Made by a program: the position numbers and the translations under genes. A stretch of 64,000 nt of DNA, taken from contig JAEINR010000018.1 of the NCBI GenBank assembly GCA_016342325.1, positions 24,797 through 88,796 on the forward strand, in the 5' to 3' direction. This DNA is from Desulfobacterium sp. Its GTDB lineage: Bacteria > Desulfobacterota > Desulfobacteria > Desulfobacterales > Desulfobacteraceae. Under the pieces are notes generated by a model, which saw nothing but the letters and a program-made list of their open reading frames with translations, was not told the origin of the DNA and searched no databases. Below are positions 36,580 to 44,005 of this stretch, piece by piece (positions within the stretch are counted from its first letter, which is position 1; each line of letters begins with the position of its first letter).

Positions 36580-36665
36580 ACCCAATCCTTCCCCTGTTCG
36601 TTTCGAACACCATCCCCAAAACCAACCCGCCGGCGTTACCGGAAAAAAGCCCGACATTCCGCCGT

Positions 36666-37793
36666 TCACGGGCGCTCAAGCGTCTGGAACCGTTCCATGA
36701 AACGCCGGTCGATGCGGTCCTTGATCTGGAAGGCCAGGCGTCCGGACAGCTCCATCCATCCTTTTTTCAGCACGCCCCTGCCTTGCCCCAGGTTGAAGAT
36801 AAACAGGTAATCTCCCCCCGGATCAAAGGGGAGAAGGGCCTCTCCCGTGAGACGGGCCAGGAGGTTGTGAAACAGCACGGGGTTCTGCCGCACCGCATAG
36901 ACCCCCACCTTGGTCAGGGGGCGTTCCTTAAAATGGATGCAGTCGCCTCCCCCGAAGATATCCGGGTGATCCACGCTCTGGAGAAAGGGATTGACCAGGA
37001 GCCCCTGGTCCGGGCCTGTGGCAAGGCCTGAATCTTGAAACAGGGAGGACGGCTTCACCCCCTGGGCCAGAAAAACCAGGTCCGTTGCCAGCCGCCGTCC
37101 GTTGTCCAGCACCATGGAACCGGAAGCGACCTCCCGGACCCGGCACCCCTCCAGGATATCGATCTCCCAGGCCGTCAAGGTGCCCTGCACCCGGTCCCGG
37201 ACCCTGTCAGGGAACCGGGCCATGAACCGGGTACCGGCCACGATGTAAATGATGGGAAGCATACCGCCACGATTTCTAACCAGTTGCCGGACATTGCCGG
37301 CGATTTCCGCGGAGGAGGGTCCTCCGCCCACGATGCCGATGATCGGCCTTTTGGACCGGGCAAGGGCCAAAATTCGATCCCGGGCCGCCATGAGTCCCTC
37401 AATGGGTTTCACCGGAAAGACGTCCCGGGCGCCGGGTCCCAGGATTTTTTGGGAAATGTGACTGCCGACGTTGAAGGAGACCACATCGTAGGGGATGCGC
37501 TCCCCCGAGGAAAGAATCACCGCCTGGGTCCCGGGGTCCACCCCCACGGCCCTTTCCTTCACAAAAACGCCGCCGCCCTTCTCCACCATGCGCCGTGTGG
37601 CAAAGCGGACCTGGTCCGGGGTGTAGGTGCCCCCCAGCATTCCCGGCCCCATGCCGGAGTAATAATGGTAATCCGACGGCCCGATAACGGTGACCCCAAC
37701 CCCCCGCCGGATGAACTCGGGAATACGGGCAAGGGTAACCATATGGGCATGGCCGCCCCCCACCAGAACCAGCTGTTTTCCCGAACGGCTCAT
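36666..37793 (-). CDS. FAD-dependent pyridine nucleotide-disulfide oxidoreductase (NDH-2/SQR-like)
   Basis: Flavoprotein of 375 residues. The N-terminal FAD-binding motif is LVLVGGGHAHMVTL, the second dinucleotide-binding segment is IGIVGGGPSSAEIAGNVR and DIFGGGDCIHF is the C-terminal FAD site. The GGGHAH variant occurs in oxidoreductases related to NDH-2/sulfide:quinone reductase and to those associated with SelD. The electron acceptor cannot be read. It overlaps by 4 bases the rhodanese-rubrerythrin gene upstream, so the pair probably works in sulfur or oxygen-stress redox chemistry. Confidence 0.87.
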   Translation of the reverse strand: MSRSGKQLVLVGGGHAHMVTLARIPEFIRRGVGVTVIGPSDYHYYSGMGPGMLGGTYTPDQVRFATRRMVEKGGGVFVKERAVGVDPGTQAVILSSGERIPYDVVSFNVGSHISQKILGPGARDVFPVKPIEGLMAARDRILALARSKRPIIGIVGGGPSSAEIAGNVRQLVRNRGGMLPIIYIVAGTRFMARFPDRVRDRVQGTLTAWEIDILEGCRVREVASGSMVLDNGRRLATDLVFLAQGVKPSSLFQDSGLATGPDQGLLVNPFLQSVDHPDIFGGGDCIHFKERPLTKVGVYAVRQNPVLFHNLLARLTGEALLPFDPGGDYLFIFNLGQGRGVLKKGWMELSGRLAFQIKDRIDRRFMERFQTLERP

Positions 37794-38629
37794 TGGGAGA
37801 GGGTCTCCATGAGTCGGCCCAGGTGGGCCATATGGGTCTGCTCCTCCCGGGCGATCTTTTCAAGGGCCGCCCTGCCCAGGGCGTTTTCCACCCTGGCCGC
37901 GGCCCGGAGATACATGTCCAGGGCCTGGGCCTCGATGGACATGGCCAGGGAGACCACATCCCTGGGATCGTCCCAGTCGGGCATGTAGTAATCGATATAT
38001 TCCTGGGTGGTCATCCCCCCCTCCAGGGCTCCCGGGGCAAGGCGATGTTCAAACACCGCCGGGGTCACCTCCCGGCCTTTGAGCCGGCCATACTCCCCAA
38101 GGATACTCTCCTGGTGGAGGCGTTCCATGCGGGCCAGGGTGCTGAACAGGCGTTGCACCTCAGGATTGTCCACCTGATCCGCCATGGAAAGATAAAATTC
38201 CCCCAACCCCTGTTCCAGGCAGTAGGCCACCTCCAGGATCTCTGTCGCCGATTCCCGGCCGGAGAAAAGAGCCAACCCCTGGTCCTCCCGGCCCAAGGCT
38301 GCCCCTCCCTCCCAAAAATCAAATCCCCCGGAAAGGTTGATGACCTCCCCTGGAAAGGATCCCCCGGCAAACAGCTGGCACGCGGCCCGGCTCCGGATCC
38401 CGGACTTGCAGTACACCAGGACCGGCCGGTCCCGGGGAACCTCCCCCATGCGATCCATGAGTTCGGGCAGGGGAATCAGGCGGGCACCGGAGATATGCCC
38501 GGCCTCATACTCCACAGGCTGGCGGACATCCAAAATGGAAACCCGGTCCACAGGTTGCCCGGAAAGAAAGGTCCGGGCGGCTTCCGGGTCAAGGGACCGA
38601 ACCTTTATCTGATAGGATTTCCATTTCAT
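37790..38629 (-). CDS. Rhodanese domain fused to a rubrerythrin-like diiron domain
   Basis: Fusion of 279 residues. The rhodanese part (about 15-110) has ILDVRQPVEYEAGHISGA and active-site VYCKSGIRS with the catalytic Cys. The second part (about 125-278) is a ferritin-like four-helix bundle with EFYLSMAD, ARMERLHQESI, EAQALDMYLRAA and EEQTHMAHLGRLME, i.e. the Glu/ExxH pattern of a diiron site. Sulfurtransferase and peroxide/oxygen reduction in one chain is typical of strict anaerobes. No ribosome site stronger than GGGGAGGGAAAGG precedes the ATG. Confidence 0.9.
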   Translation of the reverse strand: MKWKSYQIKVRSLDPEAARTFLSGQPVDRVSILDVRQPVEYEAGHISGARLIPLPELMDRMGEVPRDRPVLVYCKSGIRSRAACQLFAGGSFPGEVINLSGGFDFWEGGAALGREDQGLALFSGRESATEILEVAYCLEQGLGEFYLSMADQVDNPEVQRLFSTLARMERLHQESILGEYGRLKGREVTPAVFEHRLAPGALEGGMTTQEYIDYYMPDWDDPRDVVSLAMSIEAQALDMYLRAAARVENALGRAALEKIAREEQTHMAHLGRLMETLSQ

Positions 38630-38653
38630 CCGAACCTTTCCCTCCCCTTTTAC

Positions 38654-38695
38654 TTAACCAAGACAAACCAAAATACGCGAAAAACAGAGATTAGA
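38654..38695 (-). repeat. Dispersed 75-bp repeat, copy F (internally deleted)
   Basis: TTAACCAAGACAAACC joined to AAAATACGCGAAAAACAGAG then ATTAGAG: the two ends of the repeat with about 30 central bases missing. It lies between two minus-strand genes. Confidence 0.5.
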
Positions 38696-38697
38696 GC

Positions 38698-38940
38698 CTA
38701 ATCTTCGTAATCTTTGACCTGGCTGATATCAAGGCCCAGGCTGACGCACTGTTTGCCTTCCATGCACTTATTCAGGTCCTCTTCCGCAAGAAAGTGTTTA
38801 ATTTCCTTTCCCCCTCTTTTCAGATACAGGACCCATAATTTCTGATCCTCATCGTATTCGACATGCAGGTCAATGCCACACTGGCCGATATCCGGATAGA
38901 TGCTTGTGATTTTTTCACACAATTGATTTTTATCGTACAT
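38698..38940 (-). CDS. Small conserved-looking protein, unknown function
   Basis: Protein of 80 residues, acidic, with three Cys (QLCEKI, QCGIDLHV, KCMEGKQCVSLG). CAAGGAGGAGATCAA before the ATG is an excellent ribosome site. Sequence such as LWVLYLKRGGKEIKHFL looks globular. I recognise no named family. It lies directly upstream of the rhodanese-rubrerythrin gene, separated by a repeat, and may share its redox context. Confidence 0.7.
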   Translation of the reverse strand: MYDKNQLCEKITSIYPDIGQCGIDLHVEYDEDQKLWVLYLKRGGKEIKHFLAEEDLNKCMEGKQCVSLGLDISQVKDYED

Positions 38941-39438
38941 TTGATCTCCTCCTTGCTGTGGTTAGCATTTTTTGAAATGTTAATCCATATCAACATTCAT
39001 CGGTTACGGCACAAACAACCGTTGCAGAACCAATGAAAACGGTAAAGTTCAGGCGGCACTATCTTTTTTTGAAAAAGGAACGGTGAAATGCCGCCGATTA
39101 CCACAAATAACAGATGTCGCAAGTTTAAGTCTGAACAAACAACGGGAAAAAAATATCAAAACAGATGGGACCTATGTGACAACCGTATAGGAGTCACCTG
39201 GAAAACCGCCTTTTCATCATCATCCCAGGGCAACGTCCTTAAGTTACAAAGACATACTCTATATATGCAACAAAACACAAAATCGAACAAGGAAAAAAAT
39301 TACACGTTTTTTTGGCAGGACTCAACGCAACCTGTCAAGGCGACGGTTGCGCTGAGTGGGGGAGATTTCTCATTTTTTTAATATTTTTTAAAGAGCTAAC
39401 TGCAAAACCATAACGCCCCATGCTCCAGGGCCGTGGGA
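38941..39438. other. AT-rich gene-free spacer
   Basis: About 500 bases without a convincing gene. An open frame at 39088-39381 has an acceptable ribosome site (AAGGAAC) but no protein-like composition, and it runs through the hairpin at 39323-39354. Confidence 0.4.
39323..39354. terminator. Terminator-like hairpin
   Basis: CAACGCAACC pairs with GGTTGCGCTG with one mismatch. A GAGA/TCTC mini-dyad and a T-run follow on the plus strand at 39372-39379. It lies downstream of the minus-strand gene at 39439. Confidence 0.4.
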
Positions 39439-39630
39439 TCAGACGTGGCCTCCGAAGAACCCGGGGGCCTCACTGCGGTTTTTGGCCCATGGAACGCTTG
39501 GAGATGGTCCGTCGTATCCCACGGATGAAGTGTCGATCTCCTTCTGGCGTTTCTCGTCGGCTTCCAGAACGATATTTTTGCATTCGCCTTCACACTTGCC
39601 ACTTATATCTCTTGATGGAAACTCAGTCAT
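39439..39630 (-). CDS. Small putative protein with Cys pair
   Basis: Possible protein of 63 residues: MTEFPSRDISGKCEGECKN followed by IVLEADEKRQKEIDTSSVGY and a Gly/Pro-rich end. GAGGAACCC precedes the ATG, and a good minus-strand promoter lies at 39695-39722. CxxxC could bind metal. No family recognised; the coding claim rests on promoter, ribosome site and composition. Confidence 0.45.
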   Translation of the reverse strand: MTEFPSRDISGKCEGECKNIVLEADEKRQKEIDTSSVGYDGPSPSVPWAKNRSEAPGFFGGHV

Positions 39631-39665
39631 TTTGGGTTCCTCATATGCTCGTTGGTAATGGAGTT

Positions 39666-39681
39666 GATACCGTCCGGTATC
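39666..39681. promoter_or_regulatory. GATACCG/CGGTATC palindrome
   Basis: Perfect 7-bp arms with a 2-base centre just downstream of the minus-strand promoter. It is a plausible operator for the small gene at 39439-39630. Confidence 0.4.
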
Positions 39682-39694
39682 CCTCCTTGTATTC

Positions 39695-39722
39695 ATTTTA
39701 CACACTCAATAAAGTTTGTCAA
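39695..39722 (-). promoter_or_regulatory. Minus-strand sigma-70 promoter
   Basis: TTGACA (plus-strand 39717-39722), 16-base spacer and TAAAAT (39695-39700). Both boxes are near consensus. It points at the small gene 39439-39630. Confidence 0.6.
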
Positions 39723-39765
39723 GCCACACATTATAAACACACAAAACAATATTAAGAACCCCATA

Positions 39766-39794
39766 TTGACTTTCGTATTATAAAGATCTACTAT
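39766..39794 (+). promoter_or_regulatory. Plus-strand sigma-70 promoter
   Basis: TTGACT (39766-39771), 17-base spacer and TACTAT (39789-39794), leading to the small Cys-rich gene at 39856. Confidence 0.6.
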
Positions 39795-39855
39795 TATGGG
39801 AATAGGAGACCAAAAAAATAACGGACTCCCGTAACATGAAATAGAGAGGTGGCCC

Positions 39856-40032
39856 ATGAACAAGGGACTGAAAGATTCCATGCGGTGTTGCTCGGTAGAG
39901 AATCACCGTCTCAAAGATGTGTTGCTAACCTGTGACTACTGCACCGAAAGCCTGGAAGAAAGGCATCTCTGTTACAGGAAAGCGGCACGGAATAGCGGCA
40001 AGCGAACCAAAGCCTGCATTAGTGGACATTGA
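39856..40032 (+). CDS. Small Cys-rich protein
   Basis: Short gene of 58 residues starting MNKGLKDSMRCCSVENHRLK and containing LLTCDYCTESLEERHLCYRK and a C-terminal CISGH. Six Cys plus His suggest a small zinc-binding or structural protein. GAGAGGTGGCCC precedes the ATG and a near-consensus promoter lies 62 bases upstream. No family recognised. Confidence 0.5.
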   Translation: MNKGLKDSMRCCSVENHRLKDVLLTCDYCTESLEERHLCYRKAARNSGKRTKACISGH

Positions 40033-40163
40033 ATTCGTGAAACGCCAGGGTGATGCAAAGCCCCCCTCCTAGGGCGGGGGTAAAAATATGAACCATTGCC
40101 TTTGCCCTGGCCCTTATTGCCTAGGATGGGAAAAAAAGTCGGAACGCCCCAAGGAGGCCTAAT

Positions 40164-40412
40164 ATGCCAGACGCAGGAAAAGAAAAGAACAAGTTTATCG
40201 TGGATTTAAACATATTGAACACCCACAATGCCACCGGCTGCGGCGTCTGCGGCGGCAAATTCAATTTGGGAGAGATGGTGGTGGTGGCCTGCGGCGGCTG
40301 GCAGGGCGGGGGCAGCAGGATCATCCATGAGAAGGAGGCGGTGTACGATTCAACCTGTGCCACCTATTACGAGCGGGGATTCTATAACGCCTTCCGGGCA
40401 GGGGCGAATTGA
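40164..40412 (+). CDS. Small zinc-ribbon-like protein
   Basis: Protein of 82 residues with GCGVCGGKF near residue 26 and a later lone Cys (STCATYYERGF). The CxxC element and following Gly-rich VVACGGWQGGG stretch suggest a metal site. CCAAGGAGGCCTAAT precedes the ATG. Its stop overlaps the DUF3047 gene (TGATG), so they are translated together. Function unknown. Confidence 0.72.
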   Translation: MPDAGKEKNKFIVDLNILNTHNATGCGVCGGKFNLGEMVVVACGGWQGGGSRIIHEKEAVYDSTCATYYERGFYNAFRAGAN

Positions 40413-41092
40413 TGACTTTTAGTTCAAGATGGCCAATATCCATTCTTATTTTGATGTCGGGAATGTGCCTTTTTTCAGCCATGGGTGCCCTTGCAGGGGA
40501 ACAGGACATTCTTTCTGTGGGGGCATTTTCCCAACAAAAACTGGACAATTGGCTTCCCAAGAAATTTGTCAGTGAAACCCAATACGCCCTGACCGCAATC
40601 GATGGAGAGATGGTGTTGAAGGCTGTCAGCCGTAACAGTGCCTCTGGGCTGATAAAAAAAATCCGGGTGGATCTTGAAAAATATCCCTTCCTGAACTGGC
40701 GATGGCGAATTGAAAACCGGCTGCCAGGAGCATTTGACGAGAAACAAAAACCCGGGGATGATTATGCCGCCAGGATCTATGTGGTGGTTTCCGGCGGCAT
40801 TGCCATCTGGAACACCCGGGCCCTGAACTATGTATGGGCCAAGAACCCCCCAAAGGGAGATACCTGGCCCAATGCCTTTGCCGGAAACAATGCCATGATG
40901 ACGGCCCTGCGGTCATCCGATGCCCCGGTATCGGTCTGGCAGGAAGAGAAAAGAAATATCCGTGAGGATTTTAAAACCCTGTTTGGCAAAGAGGTCCGGT
41001 TTATTGATGCGGTTGTGCTGATGAGCGATACGGACAACACCCAAAAAGAGGTGACCGCCCACTACGGGGACATCTATTTTTCGACCCGGTAA
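40412..41092 (+). CDS. DUF3047 periplasmic protein
   Basis: Exported protein of 226 residues: signal peptide about 1-28 (SILILMSGMCLFSAMGALA-G). The DUF3047 pattern is clear in the WRWRIENRLPGAFDEKQKPGD..ARIYVV region, ALNYVWA and the closing VVLMSDTDNTQKEVTAHYGD. The family has no established function. TTG 40409 is one codon upstream; ATG 40412 is preferred. No terminator is visible before the convergent MocR gene 10 bases away. Confidence 0.88.
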   Translation: MTFSSRWPISILILMSGMCLFSAMGALAGEQDILSVGAFSQQKLDNWLPKKFVSETQYALTAIDGEMVLKAVSRNSASGLIKKIRVDLEKYPFLNWRWRIENRLPGAFDEKQKPGDDYAARIYVVVSGGIAIWNTRALNYVWAKNPPKGDTWPNAFAGNNAMMTALRSSDAPVSVWQEEKRNIREDFKTLFGKEVRFIDAVVLMSDTDNTQKEVTAHYGDIYFSTR

Positions 41093-41102
41093 CTGAGACG
41101 GC

Positions 41103-42491
41103 TCACAGGCGGGAAAGAGAATCCGGAAGGGTGTTGGTGAGTATCTCCCGGATACGGGTAAGCCCCTTTTTCAATTCAGACAGATCCGCTGTATGACAGA
41201 GAGAGATCCGCACGGCAGGCGGTGCAACCGCGCCACCAACGGTAAATTTTTCCGCACTGAAAAGGTTGACGCCCACCTCCCGGGCGCGGGCTTCAAATGT
41301 CGCGCCGGTCCAGGGTTCAACAAGGGACAGCCAGATAAAAAACCCCGTGGTAAGCCCTGCAAAAGGATGACCTCCCAATATCTTTCCTGCGATGCGGAAC
41401 CGTTTTTCCGCCTCCACCCTTTTTGCTGCCACCACCCTGTCGGCTGTACCGTCCTTGATCCACATGGAAACCAGCTCCACATTGAGGGGCGGTGTCATCC
41501 ATATGGTGCTGAGCACGGCTTCGGACAGGGCCCGCCTGAATTTCTTTGGAACGATCATGAACGCCACCCTGAGCCCGGGGGCCATCGCCTTTGAGACACC
41601 CGCAATAAACACGGCGTTTTCAGGGTTCCGAACCGTTACGGGAAGATGCATTTCAGGCCCGGTCAGATCATAGGCATCATCCTCGATGAGGGTAAGGTCG
41701 TGCTTTGCCGCAATCTGGGCAATGTCATCCCTTCGCGCCTCGGACATGGTCGTGGTGGTGGGATTCTGCACCCCGGGCACAAGGTAGAGCCCCTTGATAT
41801 CGTTCCTTCGGCAGGCCATATCAAGGCTTTCTGCAATCATACCGTCCGAGTCCATCTCAATGGGCACCAGGCGCAAGTCCAACATGGCGGCCAGGGTTTT
41901 CATTCCCGGATAGGTGAGATAATCCGTTGCGATGCGATCTCCGGTCCTGAACAGGGCGGAAAGGCAGCAGGTCAATGCGTGCTGGGCGCCGGAGCAGACA
42001 ATCACATCTTCGGCAAGGGCCTCAAACCCGTAACGCCCGGCCCACAACGCCCCCACCGCCCGGTGCTCCGGCAGCCCCCGGGGGTCTGAATAGTTCAAAA
42101 ACCCACCCGGATCGCGGCGCCTTGCCAGCCGCTTCAATCCCTGGGCGAGGTCCGGGTCCATAAAAACCAGGGGGTTGATCAGCCCCATCTCGATCATACC
42201 CGGGGAATAGGGTTCCGAAGAGACCATGGGGGTGCTGGTGCCGGCGTCCGATGCCACAAACGTCCCCCGCCCCACGGTCCCGGATATGAGGCCACGGCTT
42301 TCAGCCTCCCGGTATCCCCGGGTCACGGTACTGACATTCATGCCCAGTTCGTCGGCAAGCTCCCGATGGGTGGGCAACCGGTGTCCCGGGTGCAATATAC
42401 CGGAATAGATATCCCGCTCAATGGCATCGGCCAACCCCTTGTACAGGGGCCCCTTGCTCTCTTTGTCTATCTCTGGAATCCATATTGTCAT
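41103..42491 (-). CDS. MocR-type regulator (GntR HTH plus aminotransferase-like domain)
   Basis: Protein of 462 residues. The winged helix-turn-helix (about 12-80) has LPTHRELADELGMNVSTVTRGY; the rest is a fold-type I PLP domain with VSKAMAPGLRVAFM holding the PLP-binding Lys and EDDAYD before it. MocR proteins respond to PLP adducts of amino acids or amines. It diverges from a LysE-family exporter, and two direct repeats flank the exporter promoter, so it probably controls export of an amino acid. The frame is open further upstream; ATG 42491 fits the usual start (PLYKGLADAIERDI soon after). Confidence 0.92.
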   Translation of the reverse strand: MTIWIPEIDKESKGPLYKGLADAIERDIYSGILHPGHRLPTHRELADELGMNVSTVTRGYREAESRGLISGTVGRGTFVASDAGTSTPMVSSEPYSPGMIEMGLINPLVFMDPDLAQGLKRLARRRDPGGFLNYSDPRGLPEHRAVGALWAGRYGFEALAEDVIVCSGAQHALTCCLSALFRTGDRIATDYLTYPGMKTLAAMLDLRLVPIEMDSDGMIAESLDMACRRNDIKGLYLVPGVQNPTTTTMSEARRDDIAQIAAKHDLTLIEDDAYDLTGPEMHLPVTVRNPENAVFIAGVSKAMAPGLRVAFMIVPKKFRRALSEAVLSTIWMTPPLNVELVSMWIKDGTADRVVAAKRVEAEKRFRIAGKILGGHPFAGLTTGFFIWLSLVEPWTGATFEARAREVGVNLFSAEKFTVGGAVAPPAVRISLCHTADLSELKKGLTRIREILTNTLPDSLSRL

Positions 42492-42507
42492 GCATACAAT
42501 ACTTATC

Positions 42508-42536
42508 TTGACGCCACACAAAGTCAACCCTATAAT
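42508..42536 (+). promoter_or_regulatory. Sigma-70 promoter of the LysE-family gene
   Basis: TTGACG, 17-base spacer, perfect TATAAT (42531-42536). The gene starts at 42588. Confidence 0.75.
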
Positions 42537-42547
42537 CCACACAATGT
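42515..42547 (+). promoter_or_regulatory. Direct repeats, candidate MocR operator
   Basis: CACACAAAGT (42515-42524) and CACACAATGT (42538-42547) are direct repeats 23 bases apart (about two helical turns), one inside the spacer and one just past the -10. MocR regulators typically bind such direct repeats. Confidence 0.6.
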
Positions 42548-42587
42548 TAACTTTTTGGGATAGATCCAAGAAAACTGTGAGGATAAA

Positions 42588-43178
42588 ATGTTAGAAAACT
42601 ACCTGCCGTTCTTTTTATTCGTGGTGGCCATGACCGGCACCCCCGGCCCCGGAAATCTCACCATGATGGCCATCGGCCAGACCACGGGCTTTAAAAGCGC
42701 CATGCCCTTTTTAATGGGAATGGCCGTGGGAAGACTGCCCATGGATCTCCTTGTGGCCTGCGGGCTGGGGGAAATCTTCCTAGCGTCTCCTGTGGCGGCA
42801 ACGGCCATGAAGGTCCTGGGCTCGGTCTATATTCTCTATCTTGCGGTCAAGGTCTTGATGATCCAGGCGTCCCCCAAAAAGATCGACAAACGATTCACCT
42901 TTGTGGAAGGACTGTTTCTCCACCCCTTAAGCCCCAAAAGCTGGGCAATGATGATCTTCGGATTCAGCCAATTCGTGGATCCCACCGCCCCGCTCCCCCC
43001 CCAGATCATCGTGTTCATGGCAAGTTTCATGGGCGGTTTGCTATTCTTTCACAGCTCCTGGTGTGCTGCAGGCGCGCTGATTCCAAGATTTGTCCAGTCC
43101 AGACAGACACTCTTCTGCATAAACCTCATCATGGTAACCCTCATGGTCGGCGCAACCGGATATGCCATGTTTTCCTAG
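42588..43178 (+). CDS. LysE/RhtB-family amino acid exporter
   Basis: Inner-membrane exporter of 196 residues with about six membrane helices. The N-terminal motif MTGTPGPGNLTMMAIGQTTG corresponds to the family signature (TPGPxN). HPLSPKSWAMMIFGF is the second conserved region. Divergent from the MocR regulator and probably controlled by it. GTGAGGATAAA precedes the ATG. Confidence 0.92.
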   Translation: MLENYLPFFLFVVAMTGTPGPGNLTMMAIGQTTGFKSAMPFLMGMAVGRLPMDLLVACGLGEIFLASPVAATAMKVLGSVYILYLAVKVLMIQASPKKIDKRFTFVEGLFLHPLSPKSWAMMIFGFSQFVDPTAPLPPQIIVFMASFMGGLLFFHSSWCAAGALIPRFVQSRQTLFCINLIMVTLMVGATGYAMFS

Positions 43179-43181
43179 CCC

Positions 43182-43254
43182 TAACCTGGACAAGCCGAAC
43201 CAAAGCGTTTTTCTGATTCTCTTGCCAAAATAACATGAAGATCAGAGATAAGAA
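43182..43254 (-). repeat. Dispersed 75-bp repeat, copy C
   Basis: TAACCTGGACAAGCCGAACC at one end, CAGAGATAAGAA at the other, with TTCTCTTGCCAAAATAACAT between. Reverse orientation relative to copies A and B. It fills the spacer after the LysE-family gene. Confidence 0.75.
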
Positions 43255-43263
43255 CCGGACAAG

Positions 43264-43896
43264 TCAATCAAAGGTCACCACAATATCCTCAACCCGCTTT
43301 CTCCATTTGGGCAAAGCGGGTTCAAAATCGTCCTTCACATGCCCCACGGCCAGGAGCAGGGGAATCCAGAAGTTGTCCGGGATATTAAATTCCTTCCGAA
43401 CCCCTGCAAGGTCAAATCCATCCATGGGATGGGTTTCCAGCCCAAAGCTTTTGGCCGCAAGCATAAGGGACATGGCAAAAAAACCGGTATTTTTACAGGC
43501 AAACGCCTGCTGTTTTTCAGCGGATTCACCATACAGGGAACCCCGGGCATCGGCAAACCACTGGCGCTGGTCTTCCACCATGGCACCGGATTTCACCATC
43601 TCATTAAAGACCTTTTCAACAAAGGGATGGCCCTCTTTCCATCCCTCCTGGTCAGCCAGGACAATCAGAACAACCGGCGCTTCCGTTACTTTCGGCTGGT
43701 TCCAAGCCACCTTTTTCAGCCGTTCCTTGTCCCCGGGTGTCCTCAGGATCATAAGACTCCAGGGTTGAAGGTTGAACCCCGACGGTGTCATTGCCGCCGT
43801 CCGGATGGTTTTGCGCAACAGCTCCTCGGACACCTCTTTTTCCGGGTCAAAAAAGTTTACCGACCGCCTGTTGGCCATGAGATCATCAAAATTCAT
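43264..43896 (-). CDS. Nitroreductase-family FMN protein
   Basis: Flavin oxidoreductase of 210 residues, cytoplasmic. LMANRRSVNFFDPEKEVSEE at the start, MTPSGFNLQPWSLMIL (FMN/substrate loop) and the C-terminal LLLAVGHVKDDFEPALPKWR are the family features. Physiological substrate unknown. AGAGG in front of ATGATG suggests the start at 43896 or 43899; an in-frame ATG at 43917 is less likely. Confidence 0.9.
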   Translation of the reverse strand: MNFDDLMANRRSVNFFDPEKEVSEELLRKTIRTAAMTPSGFNLQPWSLMILRTPGDKERLKKVAWNQPKVTEAPVVLIVLADQEGWKEGHPFVEKVFNEMVKSGAMVEDQRQWFADARGSLYGESAEKQQAFACKNTGFFAMSLMLAAKSFGLETHPMDGFDLAGVRKEFNIPDNFWIPLLLAVGHVKDDFEPALPKWRKRVEDIVVTFD

Positions 43897-43931
43897 CATA
43901 TACCTCTTTTTTTTCATTATTACACCTTAGC

Positions 43932-44005
43932 TTCTTAGCTCCGATTTTCGCGCTGTTTTGACAAGAGAATCAAAATAACGACTTGGTTATGGCTTGTCCA
44001 GGTTA
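43932..44005 (+). repeat. Dispersed 75-bp repeat, copy B
   Basis: TTCTTAGCTCCGATTTTCGC to GGCTTGTCCAGGTTA. Its right end supplies the last codons (NLDKP) and stop of the fumarase gene on the opposite strand. Confidence 0.75.

Noticed and set aside
37035..38701. Two long plus-strand frames opposite the oxidoreductase and the rhodanese fusion
   Set aside because: Rich in Gly, His and Pro as in typical antisense frames; the minus-strand genes are secure.
39088..39381. 97-codon plus-strand frame with an acceptable ribosome site
   Set aside because: Low-complexity, polar composition, and the 3' end crosses a hairpin; no supporting feature.
39396..39602. 68-codon minus-strand frame overlapping the small CxxxC gene
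   Set aside because: The other frame has the promoter and ribosome site that fit its start; this one does not.
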